A model generated the notes under the pieces. The model worked only from the letters and a program-made list of their open reading frames with translations, did no database searches and was not told the DNA's origin. Of a stretch of 64,000 bases of DNA, positions 8,115 through 15,726 are shown one piece after another (position 1 is the first letter of the stretch; the number at the start of each line of letters is the position of its first letter). The position numbers were made by a program, and so were the translations under genes. Origin of the DNA: Helicobacter sp. 13S00401-1 (lineage in GTDB: Bacteria > Campylobacterota > Campylobacteria > Campylobacterales > Helicobacteraceae); assembly GCF_002272925.1 (NCBI RefSeq), contig NZ_MLAR01000005.1, positions 1 to 64,000 on the forward strand, written 5' to 3'.

Positions 8115-8258
8115 TGAAAAATGTTTTATATATTTCTTAAGACAAGACCCAGAAGATCTTGGCTTTAAGAAAACCGTGGTAAATCCACGTGTGTACGACT
8201 TAAGACTTTAAAATCTTAAGTCTTATTATAAGAGTCCCCTGAAATCCTACCTTCAGAG
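8115..8258 (-). ncRNA. tracrRNA 2, matched to array 2
   Basis: Read on the minus strand, the antirepeat at 8250-8225 matches the complement of the array 2 repeat over 26 nt with one internal change (T to C) besides the last base. It is followed by a perfect 9-bp stem (8222-8214 with 8205-8197, GACTTAAGA/TCTTAAGTC), the linker GTACACAC shared with tracrRNA 1, a CGTGG/CCACG stem (8189-8175) and a 7-bp stem CAAGATC/GGTCTTG (8161-8143). The 3' end near 8115-8121 is weak (ATTTTT). The RNA lies directly downstream of array 2 on the same strand and convergent with cas1. Confidence 0.85.
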
Positions 8259-8264
8259 ATTTGA

Positions 8265-8273
8265 AGTATAGCA
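8265..8273 (-). promoter_or_regulatory. Extended -10 promoter of tracrRNA 2
   Basis: TGCTATACT on the minus strand (8273-8265) is an extended -10 element placed so that transcription would begin about 8258, a few nt before the antirepeat. Campylobacterota sigma-70 promoters commonly lack a -35 box, and none is evident here. Confidence 0.55.
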
Positions 8274-8350
8274 TTTTAAAGTTTAAAACTTTTTTAAGCT
8301 CTAAAAATATGCTTTTAAATCCCTATATTACGGGCCCAATCCCATCACGT

Positions 8351-11300
8351 ATTATAACATGTAGGATTTTAGGGGACTCTTATAACATTTAAGTACTCTA
8401 AAAACTACTAGTATAAATTATAACATGTAGGATTTTAGGGGACTCTTATAACGCGTTTGAGTGGTGCGGCAAATCCTTTGGAATTATAACATGTAGGATT
8501 TTAGGGGACTCTTATAACCTTACTAGCTATATCAAATCCAAAAATTGAATTATAACATGTAGGATTTTAGGGGACTCTTATAACAAAACAATCTAATAAC
8601 GGAATTATTGCAATATTATAACATGTAGGATTTTAGGGGACTCTTATAACAAAAAATATAGCTGAGTTTGCAAAAATTGAATTATAACATGTAGGATTTT
8701 AGGGGACTCTTATAACTAGCTGATATTTCAGTTAACGGCAATGATTATTATAACATGTAGGATTTTAGGGGACTCTTATAACTGTTTTTATTTGCGTCTT
8801 TGCTGAAACGCGATTATAACATGTAGGATTTTAGGGGACTCTTATAACCTCTAATAAGCTTAGCCCTACTTTAATAGAATTATAACATGTAGGATTTTAG
8901 GGGACTCTTATAACTGGATTTACGAGTGGCTTTTATATCAAGTGGATTATAACATGTAGGATTTTAGGGGACTCTTATAACTAAATCACTAGCCATAAAT
9001 ACACGTTTGTATTATAACATGTAGGATTTTAGGGGACTCTTATAACACGAGATAGCTAAAAAGCTTTATGATGCTAATTATAACATGTAGGATTTTAGGG
9101 GACTCTTATAACTTTTATTCTTATGCAGCAAAGAAAAGCATAATTATAACATGTAGGATTTTAGGGGACTCTTATAACATAAAAGTGAAGCACCCAAAGT
9201 AGAGACTGATTATAACATGTAGGATTTTAGGGGACTCTTATAACTTTTTTGTTTTTTAAATTCATAAACTATTAATTATAACATGTAGGATTTTAGGGGA
9301 CTCTTATAACACAAGAACAAACTGAAGAAGAGACAATAAGATTATAACATGTAGGATTTTAGGGGACTCTTATAACTGTTGCTAGTACTCCAACGATTGC
9401 AGGGCGATTATAACATGTAGGATTTTAGGGGACTCTTATAACTAAAGATAATGAAACAGCTTTAAAGTACTTATTATAACATGTAGGATTTTAGGGGACT
9501 CTTATAACAAATAATTTCTAAGAGTTTCATCTGTTATGATTATAACATGTAGGATTTTAGGGGACTCTTATAACTTGGTGTTCCAATAGCCATAATATTT
9601 TTGTATTATAACATGTAGGATTTTAGGGGACTCTTATAACCCTATATTCCTTGCCTGATGATGAGGTAGGATTATAACATGTAGGATTTTAGGGGACTCT
9701 TATAACCAGAAAAAATCATAAAAGATTATCAAGATAGAATTATAACATGTAGGATTTTAGGGGACTCTTATAACCCATAAAGTGTATGTTTTATAGCTTG
9801 CCTCATTATAACATGTAGGATTTTAGGGGACTCTTATAACTTGTTTCCTTCTAAAGTTAGTATCTTTACAATTATAACATGTAGGATTTTAGGGGACTCT
9901 TATAACTAGTTGATAGGGCTAGGATAGTTAAAGACTATTATAACATGTAGGATTTTAGGGGACTCTTATAACTCTATAACTTCTAGACTAAAGTTTTCTA
10001 CTATTATAACATGTAGGATTTTAGGGGACTCTTATAACCATTCAAAAAGCACAGTTGACTTATAGACTATTATAACATGTAGGATTTTAGGGGACTCTTA
10101 TAACTCTATAGGCCTAAGAGAGTATGACTACGAGATTATAACATGTAGGATTTTAGGGGACTCTTATAACTTTAAAGCGAAAGATTAAAGGCTAGGCACA
10201 ATTATAACATGTAGGATTTTAGGGGACTCTTATAACCAAAAACCACTACTTCATTTGGGTAGCAAGATTATAACATGTAGGATTTTAGGGGACTCTTATA
10301 ACTATTGAAAGTATAGGTTTAGACATATTTTAATTATAACATGTAGGATTTTAGGGGACTCTTATAACGTAAGACATTATTAGCAACTAAGCGCCTATAT
10401 TATAACATGTAGGATTTTAGGGGACTCTTATAACCCAAAAGCTCCCCAAAACAACAAACCACTAAATTATAACATGTAGGATTTTAGGGGACTCTTATAA
10501 CAGAAATTACCAAGTACGGCGATGTCTTTTTATTATAACATGTAGGATTTTAGGGGACTCTTATAACTAAATCGCTAGCCATAAAAACACTTTTTTTATT
10601 ATAACATGTAGGATTTTAGGGGACTCTTATAACCTCCTTCAATGAGCCTTTATAATGCCCTTGATTATAACATGTAGGATTTTAGGGGACTCTTATAACC
10701 GCAAGTATCTAAAGTATCTAATATCATCTATTATAACATGTAGGATTTTAGGGGACTCTTATAACAAATAACCACTAAACCCATTTTGCAATCTAATTAT
10801 AACATGTAGGATTTTAGGGGACTCTTATAACACCTTTGTTCATATCGAACAACCTAATCTAATTATAACATGTAGGATTTTAGGGGACTCTTATAACTAA
10901 CATAAATCCATTTGTAAAATTTTTAGAATTATAACATGTAGGATTTTAGGGGACTCTTATAACTAAGTTTTGAATTTGGGCTCTTGCTTGCTTTATTATA
11001 ACATGTAGGATTTTAGGGGACTCTTATAACCATAGCATAAGCTATATCTCGCTCGCCTATATTATAACATGTAGGATTTTAGGGGACTCTTATAACTAAA
11101 AAAACTGGGATAAGTGTAGGTGAGGCATTATAACATGTAGGATTTTAGGGGACTCTTATAACTCCCTTAAGCGGTCGTTTATATAAATAGTTATTATAAC
11201 ATGTAGGATTTTAGGGGACTCTTATAACAAAAGAGGATAGATTATAACTACTTTAGAATTATAACATGTAGGATTTTAGGGGACTCTTATAACTCTTTTA

Positions 11301-11359
11301 AAAGATGTCTTATCCTACTATCAATTATACCATGTAGGATTTTGGGAGAATCTTATAAG
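8351..11359 (-). CRISPR. CRISPR array 2: 46 repeats, 45 spacers
   Basis: Forty-six 36-nt repeats, with 45 spacers of 29-32 nt (mostly 30). On the plus strand repeats start ATTATAACATGTAGG and end GGGGACTCTTATAAC; the crRNA sense is the minus strand. Repeats are identical except the rightmost (11324-11359), which is degenerate in the tracr-pairing part but keeps the -10-like end TGGTATAAT. All others end TGTTATAAT in crRNA sense, a perfect extended -10 box. The degenerate repeat lies far from tracrRNA 2, so the growing end is probably the cas-proximal one near 8351. The large spacer number implies an active history. Two spacers (8982-9010 and 10568-10597) are near-duplicates, and 10502-10531 matches spacer 4 of array 1. 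Confidence 0.99.
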
Positions 11360-11373
11360 CTTTGCTACACTCA

Positions 11374-11571
11374 CTAGCTTATCTTCCCTATACCAGTTCC
11401 AAGACCTTGAGGAGTAGTAACGCTTGTATTTACAACGCCTGCAGTTGTGATGTGTTCTATAAAAGCTTCGGCTAAACTTTTTATAAAAACTTCATTTTCT
11501 TTTGTTCTTTTAAAGCCTTGGGCCTCTATCTTTAGTAAAACCAATTCTTTTAATGCGCTCGCACTTAACAT
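11374..11571 (-). CDS. Small hypothetical protein, phage-like (65 aa)
   Basis: A 65-residue product with a helical N-terminal half (MLSASALKELVLLKIEAQ) and a Gly/Thr-rich tail (TTPQGLGTGIGKIS). The family is not recognised; short proteins with such tails occur among phage structural or assembly genes, so a prophage remnant is plausible given the nearby HTH genes and integrase tail. It starts immediately to the right of array 2, facing it. Confidence 0.45.
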   Translation of the reverse strand: MLSASALKELVLLKIEAQGFKRTKENEVFIKSLAEAFIEHITTAGVVNTSVTTPQGLGTGIGKIS

Positions 11572-11664
11572 CTTTACCCTTATGTTGTTTTTTTAGTTAT
11601 AAAGATTTAAGGGATAAAAAGATTCTGAAGTATAAATATATCGTTACAAGGGTGTCCTAGACCC

Positions 11665-11784
11665 TTGGTAACAAAACTAACTATAAGGCTTGAAGATGAA
11701 AATCTTAAAACTTATGTGAATACGTTTTTAAGTATAGTAGCATCTATAGTTACTATTATAGCATTTTTTCTAAACGTTCTCTAA
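11665..11784 (+). CDS. Small hydrophobic ORF ending in a hairpin
   Basis: An open frame of 39 codons from TTG 11665 (or 22 codons from GTG 11716). The C-terminal part is a single hydrophobic helix (SIVASIVTIIAFFLNVL). A two-tier hairpin overlaps its stop. No strong ribosome site is visible, so translation is uncertain. The layout resembles small membrane toxins or phage membrane peptides, and two comparable peptides follow at 12729 and 12903. Confidence 0.3.
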   Translation: MVTKLTIRLEDENLKTYVNTFLSIVASIVTIIAFFLNVL

Positions 11785-11821
11785 GATAACCCCCTAGCTT
11801 TTGCTAGGGCGGCTTAGAGAA
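11777..11821 (+). terminator. Two-tier hairpin after the hydrophobic ORF
   Basis: The outer arms TTCTCTAAG (11777-11785) and CTTAGAGAA (11813-11821) are perfectly complementary. Inside, CCCTAGC (11792-11798) pairs with GCTAGGG (11803-11809) around a TTTT loop. There is no long T run directly after, so it may be an RNA structure or processing site rather than a simple terminator. Confidence 0.5.
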
Positions 11822-11843
11822 AAGTTTATTTAAAAGGATAGAT

Positions 11844-12054
11844 ATGCAAGATGTGGGATACATAAAAGAAGTTTGTATGAGATTAGACATAACTCAAAAA
11901 GAGCTAGCGCTTAAAATAGGTGTTTCACAAAGCATTATAGGGCAGTGGAGCAGAGGTGCTACGCCTTTGCCTAGGATGGGCTATAAAAATGTTTGATTTG
12001 CTTTTAAAAGAGCAAGAGCTAGAAAGGCTAAAAGACACTAACTTTAAAGGCTAA
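11844..12054 (+). pseudogene. Frameshifted small HTH regulator
   Basis: From ATG 11844 the frame encodes an XRE-like helix-turn-helix segment (RLDITQKELALKIGVSQSII) and stops at 11994-11996 after 50 codons. One base less in the GGG at about 11978-11980 would join it to the frame reading KMFDLLLKEQELERLKDTN, ending at TAA 12052-12054, a natural C-terminus for such a 70-residue repressor. The gene therefore appears broken by a single-base insertion, or this is a sequencing error. An AAAGGATAG ribosome site precedes the ATG. It is part of the small-element remnant. Confidence 0.55.
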
Positions 12055-12367
12055 TTTAATATGAATTAGGCTTTTTACCTACTTCATATCCCCTAAACTA
12101 AGGCTTTTAATCCTAACTTAAAGCTTTTTTGCACATAAACCAAGTGATAAGCAGTATATTTATAATGTAAACCTCTCTTATAAAGGCAGCATAAATGGAT
12201 ATTAGTTTGTCTTGTGGGGGACTTATTGATACTAGTAGGGATACAAACATAATGGGGTTTTTAAGAATTACAGGTATGCATACAACCTTAAAAAAAGCTA
12301 TCACTTTTAAAATGAACTTCTTACCTTAAGCCCTCTTAAAAACATCAATTTAGCATCTAAATGCTTC

Positions 12368-12577
12368 TTACTTTTTTACATACTTATCAACCATATTTAA
12401 TACTTCATCAAGCTTTTTAGACTTCTCATAGTAAAGCAAAAAGGGCTCTACCCAGCTAGCTACACCCCTAGTACTCCAGTTTGCTACAGAGTGATAGTGC
12501 ATATTTACCAGTTTTGCAAAGTCCTCTTTACTTAAATTTAATTCTTTTAATTTATTTGAAAACATTTCATAAGTCAT
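12368..12577 (-). CDS. Small HTH DNA-binding protein (phage repressor type)
   Basis: A 69-residue protein, MTYEMFSNKLKELNLSKEDF..., with the layout of a Cro/CI-type HTH: KEDFAKLVNMHYHSVANWS is the helix-turn-helix region. It is divergent from the promoter at 12646-12674 and the small peptide genes, and two copies of a TTTTTAATATTTTA motif lie between, which suggests it represses that promoter and itself. The exact family is not identified. Similarity in size to the frameshifted HTH at 11844 suggests a shared element origin. Confidence 0.7.
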   Translation of the reverse strand: MTYEMFSNKLKELNLSKEDFAKLVNMHYHSVANWSTRGVASWVEPFLLYYEKSKKLDEVLNMVDKYVKK

Positions 12578-12586
12578 AACATAGCC

Positions 12587-12633
12587 TTTTTTAATATTTT
12601 AAGTATATTAACATAGTTATTTTTAATATTTTA
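12587..12633. promoter_or_regulatory. Possible operator: two copies of TTTTTAATATTTTA
   Basis: The motif TTTTTAATATTTTA occurs at about 12588-12601 and again at 12620-12633, in the space between the divergent HTH gene and the consensus promoter at 12646. Repeated motifs in such a position are typical operator candidates, but the stretch is AT-rich and chance is possible. Confidence 0.35.
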
Positions 12634-12645
12634 TTAATAGAAGTC

Positions 12646-12674
12646 TTGACTTATGTACGTAATTTATGTATAAT
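12646..12674 (+). promoter_or_regulatory. Near-perfect sigma-70 promoter
   Basis: TTGACT (12646-12651), a 17-nt spacer, then TATAAT (12669-12674). A good -35 box is unusual for Campylobacterota promoters and suggests a strong, possibly foreign promoter. It reads toward the small peptide gene at 12729. Confidence 0.75.
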
Positions 12675-12728
12675 ATTTTTATGTTTTTAATTAATAGTTA
12701 AAAACAAATTCAACATGGAGCAGAAGCG

Positions 12729-12812
12729 ATGGAACTAATTACCTCAATAATTAACCTAGTTTCAGCGATTATCACATTACTCAGTGCGATAATCCTGATA
12801 AAAAAGAAATAG
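12729..12812 (+). CDS. 27-aa hydrophobic peptide, possible small membrane toxin
   Basis: Encodes 27 residues with one hydrophobic helix (SIINLVSAIITLLSAIILI) and a KKK end. GGAG lies 8 nt before the ATG, a strong consensus promoter lies upstream (12646) and a stable hairpin terminator follows (12820). The form resembles type I toxin peptides, which are single-helix membrane proteins; holin-like or phage lysis peptides are an alternative. An antisense or trans antitoxin RNA is not evident from sequence alone. Confidence 0.5.
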   Translation: MELITSIINLVSAIITLLSAIILIKKK

Positions 12813-12819
12813 CAAAAAA

Positions 12820-12861
12820 GCTAGCGTAGATTACCACGCTAGCCCACAGCTTTTCTTTTTT
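12820..12861 (+). terminator. Intrinsic terminator after the 27-aa peptide
   Basis: GCTAGCGT (12820-12827) and ACGCTAGC (12836-12843) form a perfect 8-bp stem with an 8-nt loop, followed by CCACAGCTTTTCTTTTTT. This fits an intrinsic terminator or the stable 3' end of a small RNA. Confidence 0.65.
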
Positions 12862-12902
12862 ACCAAAGCTTCTATTAATATTTTACTACAAGGAGTTAAA
12901 AA

Positions 12903-12995
12903 ATGTTAGAACTAGCGCAAAGTATTTTGATATTAGCCTTATGTGTACAAGTGCTTTATCTTAGTATAAAGATAAAAAAACTAGATAAGCACTAG
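12903..12995 (+). CDS. 30-aa hydrophobic peptide
   Basis: Encodes MLELAQSILILALCVQVLYL followed by a basic tail KIKKLDKH. AAGGAG lies 8 nt before the ATG. The single predicted helix and basic C-terminus match the peptide at 12729, from which it is separated by a terminator. The stop codon overlaps the stop of the convergent integrase fragment. The function is unknown; a small membrane toxin or phage peptide is possible. Confidence 0.45.
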   Translation: MLELAQSILILALCVQVLYLSIKIKKLDKH

Positions 12996-13189
12996 CTCCA
13001 TAGTCCTTCAACCCACTCTTTACCGCTAGTAGGTAAAAGATGGGCGTAACGCATAGTCTTTTTTATGTCTTTATGATTTAGTAGCTTTTGGATTATCTGT
13101 ATAGGTGTGCCTTTTATGGCTAAGTGACTAGCAAAGGTGTGGCGCAAGCCTCTTTGTTTGGAATCTAAAATATTTTTTTTAATTAAGTT
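12992..13189 (-). pseudogene. C-terminal fragment of a phage-type tyrosine integrase
   Basis: The minus-strand frame encodes GLRHTFASHLAIKG, then HKDIKKTMRYAHL and a short tail ending in EGLWS. These are the conserved R-H box and the catalytic-Tyr box of tyrosine recombinases. The N-terminal and core-binding parts are missing: an in-frame stop lies just upstream (13190-13192) in an A/T run. It is a decayed integrase of the same small element as the HTH genes. It directly adjoins the orphan degenerate CRISPR repeat at 13214. Confidence 0.8.
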
Positions 13190-13213
13190 TTAGTTTTATG
13201 TTGTTACAATTTT

Positions 13214-13251
13214 AATATAACGCATAGGCATTTATAGGGGATTCTTATTGC
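13214..13251 (-). repeat. Orphan degenerate CRISPR repeat
   Basis: Aligns along its whole length to the array 2 repeat in the same orientation, with two single-base insertions and about seven mismatches; the best parts are ATATAAC and TAGGGGATTCTTAT (array: TAGGGGACTCTTAT). It lies 1.85 kb beyond the terminal degenerate repeat of array 2. It may mark an older end of the array, separated by insertion of the integrase-bearing element. Confidence 0.5.
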
Positions 13252-13300
13252 ACAAAGATTAAAGGCGTATAGGTCTTAACTTTAAGCATAAGGATTAATC

Positions 13301-14374
13301 TTGCCAGAAGAACATAAAAGCAATAAAAAAGATGAAACATCTACTACTAATCTAGTCGATAAAGAAAAGACATCACAAGCTTTAAAAAAACAAAGTCCTA
13401 TCTTTGTCTCTATTATCATCCCAGTTTTTAATGTAGAAAACTATATAGCGCGCTGCTTAGAATCTTGTATAAATCAAACCTTAAAAGATATAGAGATAGT
13501 AGTAGTAGATGACTGCTCATCTGATAACTCTATGGACATAGCCACAAGCTACTCCACTAAAGACGCACGTATAAAGTTAGTGCGTAATGTAAAAAATCTT
13601 GGTACTTTTCACGCACGTTTAGAAGGTATAAAGCAAGCAAGTGGAAGGTATATGACATTTGTAGATGCTGATGACTATATAGATCTAAAAACTTGTGAAG
13701 TTTTAAAAGCAAAGATTTTAGATTCCATAAGTAAAGATGGCGTAGTAGTTGATGTTGCATTTTTTGGGATGGAGTATGACCCTAAGACTTGGAAGAAGGT
13801 CTCTCCAAAAATACCAGCACACACTAGATATAAAGATGATGTATTAAAAGCAGTATTTTTAGACTATAGCACTCCTCCTTGGCAGATATGTGCTAAGTTT
13901 TTTAGAAGTAGTTTTTTAAAAGATGCTTTGGTTTACATGGAAGATGTGCCTAGATTAAAGATGGCAGAAGATGTGCTAGCAACTTTTATGCTTTTATCTT
14001 TGGCTAAAAAAAGTATAGGGATAAAAGAAAGATTTTATATTTATTGTGAAAGCTCTAGTTCTATAACTAGGAAAAAGGACGCAGTAAGTACGCTAACTAG
14101 GATAGAAGACTTGAAGGCAGTTATAAAAGAGTTTAATAAACTAGATTCTATACTTCCACTAAGTGCTAATAAGTACTTTTTGGAATCTAGTGCAAGATCA
14201 CAAAATATACTTAAAGCAGTCATAGAGTTAGAGTATAGATATGATATAAGGAAAAGCAAATCTTTTTCTCCTTACTTAAAAGCTTGCTTTAAGTCTTTAA
14301 AGTACTATGTGAAGTGGCAAACTTTCATGCGTATGGCCTTATATATCATAAGCCTTGGCAAGGTTGCTTTATAA
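13301..14374 (+). CDS. Family 2 glycosyltransferase
   Basis: A GT-A-fold sugar transferase for surface glycans (capsule, LOS or glycoprotein). Residues 30-130 carry the signature: VSIIIPVFNVENYIARCLES, VVVDDCSSDN (nucleotide-sugar site) and TFVDADDYID (the DXD-type metal site). The C-terminal half (ED...ITRKKDAVST) is helical and of uncertain acceptor specificity. It starts at TTG 13301, with AAGGA 6-7 nt upstream. The first 30 residues are a Lys/Thr/Ser-rich extension. No other glycan gene is adjacent; the neighbour is a convergent sensor kinase. Confidence 0.88.
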   Translation: MPEEHKSNKKDETSTTNLVDKEKTSQALKKQSPIFVSIIIPVFNVENYIARCLESCINQTLKDIEIVVVDDCSSDNSMDIATSYSTKDARIKLVRNVKNLGTFHARLEGIKQASGRYMTFVDADDYIDLKTCEVLKAKILDSISKDGVVVDVAFFGMEYDPKTWKKVSPKIPAHTRYKDDVLKAVFLDYSTPPWQICAKFFRSSFLKDALVYMEDVPRLKMAEDVLATFMLLSLAKKSIGIKERFYIYCESSSSITRKKDAVSTLTRIEDLKAVIKEFNKLDSILPLSANKYFLESSARSQNILKAVIELEYRYDIRKSKSFSPYLKACFKSLKYYVKWQTFMRMALYIISLGKVAL

Positions 14375-14386
14375 GCCAGTAATTAC

Positions 14387-15724
14387 TCACACATCAAATA
14401 CTTCTAAGTTTTTAGAATCTCTGCTTTTAGAATCTTTACCCTTAGAGTCTTTCCCCCTAGAATCCTTACTTTTAGAATCTTGCCCTGGTAAGGCGCAAAA
14501 AGATTCCACTATACAATCTTTTATAATGAAGTAGTTTGTGCCATCTTTATAGCTATAGTCTATCTTTAGGTCTTGTGCATCAAGTGTGTTTTTAATGATA
14601 TACATTCCTAGTCCAAAGCCTTTTGAGTTTGGATTTTTCTTTTCTTTAAAGTAGGGCTTAAAGTACTCATTTAAGCTCATCTTCAAAGGCTCGCCTAGGT
14701 TGGAGATGATTAGATCACACTTTGAGCTTTGAACTTTTACTTTGCCATTTGTGCTGTATTTGATAGCATTATCAAGTAAGTTTTTTACGCTTAGTGCAAA
14801 AAGCTCAAAGTCTGCTTTTACAAGGTCACTACTTTCTACTAGCTCTATAGGATCATTAAGAGCATCTATTAAAAGCATCTTTTTTACAAAGTTTATTAGA
14901 TCAACTAATAAAAACTCGCTTTTATTTAGGTTATAGCTTTTGCTAGCTAGCTCTTCTACTCGTGCAAACTCATCTATAAGCTGATTAAGCCTCTCAAAGA
15001 CTTTACAAAGCCTTTCTTTTTGCTTTTGGTCTTCTAGCATCTCAGCAGTTATCCTACCTACTGTGATGGGAGTTTTAAGCTCATGCATTATGCTACGTAA
15101 GAAAAGTTCGCGAGATTGATTAAGTGCTTTTATCCTACCTACTGCCATGTTAAAGCTTAGGGCAAGTTGGCCTATCTCATCTTTTTGATAAAGGCTCATA
15201 TCTACTTCTTTTAAAGTTCCACCTTTTGAGGCCCGCACTATATCGTGTCTTAAGATTCTTAAAGGAAGTAGTCTTTTTACTAGTAAAAAGTAGGTTAAAA
15301 GAAGGGCTAAGACGCCTATAAGCGTTATGATTTGATATCTAGACCAGGAAAAATGCGTGGAATCTTTATACACAAAGATATCCCTATGAGTTTGTATCAA
15401 GATGTAGATGTCATTATAAACTTGTAAGATTTTTACACTTGCGCGCCTATCAAGAGAGTAGGGCATAACTGAAGGAAGTTCAAGTTTCATCTTATCTCTT
15501 ATATCTTTTATCTCTACAAAGTTAATATTTTTAAGATAAGCCCTTATCTCATCTATGCTGGCGTCATACTTTAAAAGACGGTTTATTGAGGCTGCTATGT
15601 TGTTATACTGCCTTAGGCTTTCAACTTCTGGTTGGACGTGGGCATAAAAGTAAGAAAAGGTTAAAAAAAGCACTAAGGCCACTAGGAATAAAACATTAAT
15701 GGTGAAAAATATAGAGTGTCTCAA
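14387..15724 (-). CDS. Membrane sensor histidine kinase
   Basis: A two-component sensor with TM1 (about 8-28), a periplasmic loop, TM2 (about 130-150), HAMP (150-200), an H-box with His214 (SIMHELKTPITVGR) and an ATPase with the N-box LLDNAIKYS (Asn319) and GFGLGMYI (369-376). The architecture resembles ArsS/CrdS-type kinases of Helicobacter. The tail (about 415-440) is a low-complexity DSKS/KDSRG repeat encoded by tandem AGAATCT-like DNA. It starts at TTG, 2 nt after the adaptor gene stop, so the two are co-transcribed. No response regulator lies next to it. Confidence 0.88.
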   Translation of the reverse strand: MRHSIFFTINVLFLVALVLFLTFSYFYAHVQPEVESLRQYNNIAASINRLLKYDASIDEIRAYLKNINFVEIKDIRDKMKLELPSVMPYSLDRRASVKILQVYNDIYILIQTHRDIFVYKDSTHFSWSRYQIITLIGVLALLLTYFLLVKRLLPLRILRHDIVRASKGGTLKEVDMSLYQKDEIGQLALSFNMAVGRIKALNQSRELFLRSIMHELKTPITVGRITAEMLEDQKQKERLCKVFERLNQLIDEFARVEELASKSYNLNKSEFLLVDLINFVKKMLLIDALNDPIELVESSDLVKADFELFALSVKNLLDNAIKYSTNGKVKVQSSKCDLIISNLGEPLKMSLNEYFKPYFKEKKNPNSKGFGLGMYIIKNTLDAQDLKIDYSYKDGTNYFIIKDCIVESFCALPGQDSKSKDSRGKDSKGKDSKSRDSKNLEVFDV

Positions 15725-15726
15725 AA

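Noticed and set aside
8093-8140. 15-codon frame MNKKRVYMKNVLYIS just after cas1, where cas2 would normally lie
   Set aside because: Could be a cas2 5' remnant, but it is too short and lacks the FDLP motif; it overlaps the 3' end of tracrRNA 2.
8982-9010. Possible origin of the duplicated spacers in an integrase gene, because one frame reads SLAI(N/K)T like the SHLAIKG box at 13.1 kb
   Set aside because: The nucleotide match to the local integrase fragment is weak; self-targeting is not supported.
11660-11830. Possible plasmid origin based on nested hairpins
   Set aside because: No iterons or replication gene nearby; a hairpin after a small ORF is a simpler reading.
12113-12304. 63-codon minus-strand frame with hydrophobic character
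   Set aside because: No ribosome site, no recognisable domain and composition consistent with a chance frame in AT-rich DNA.
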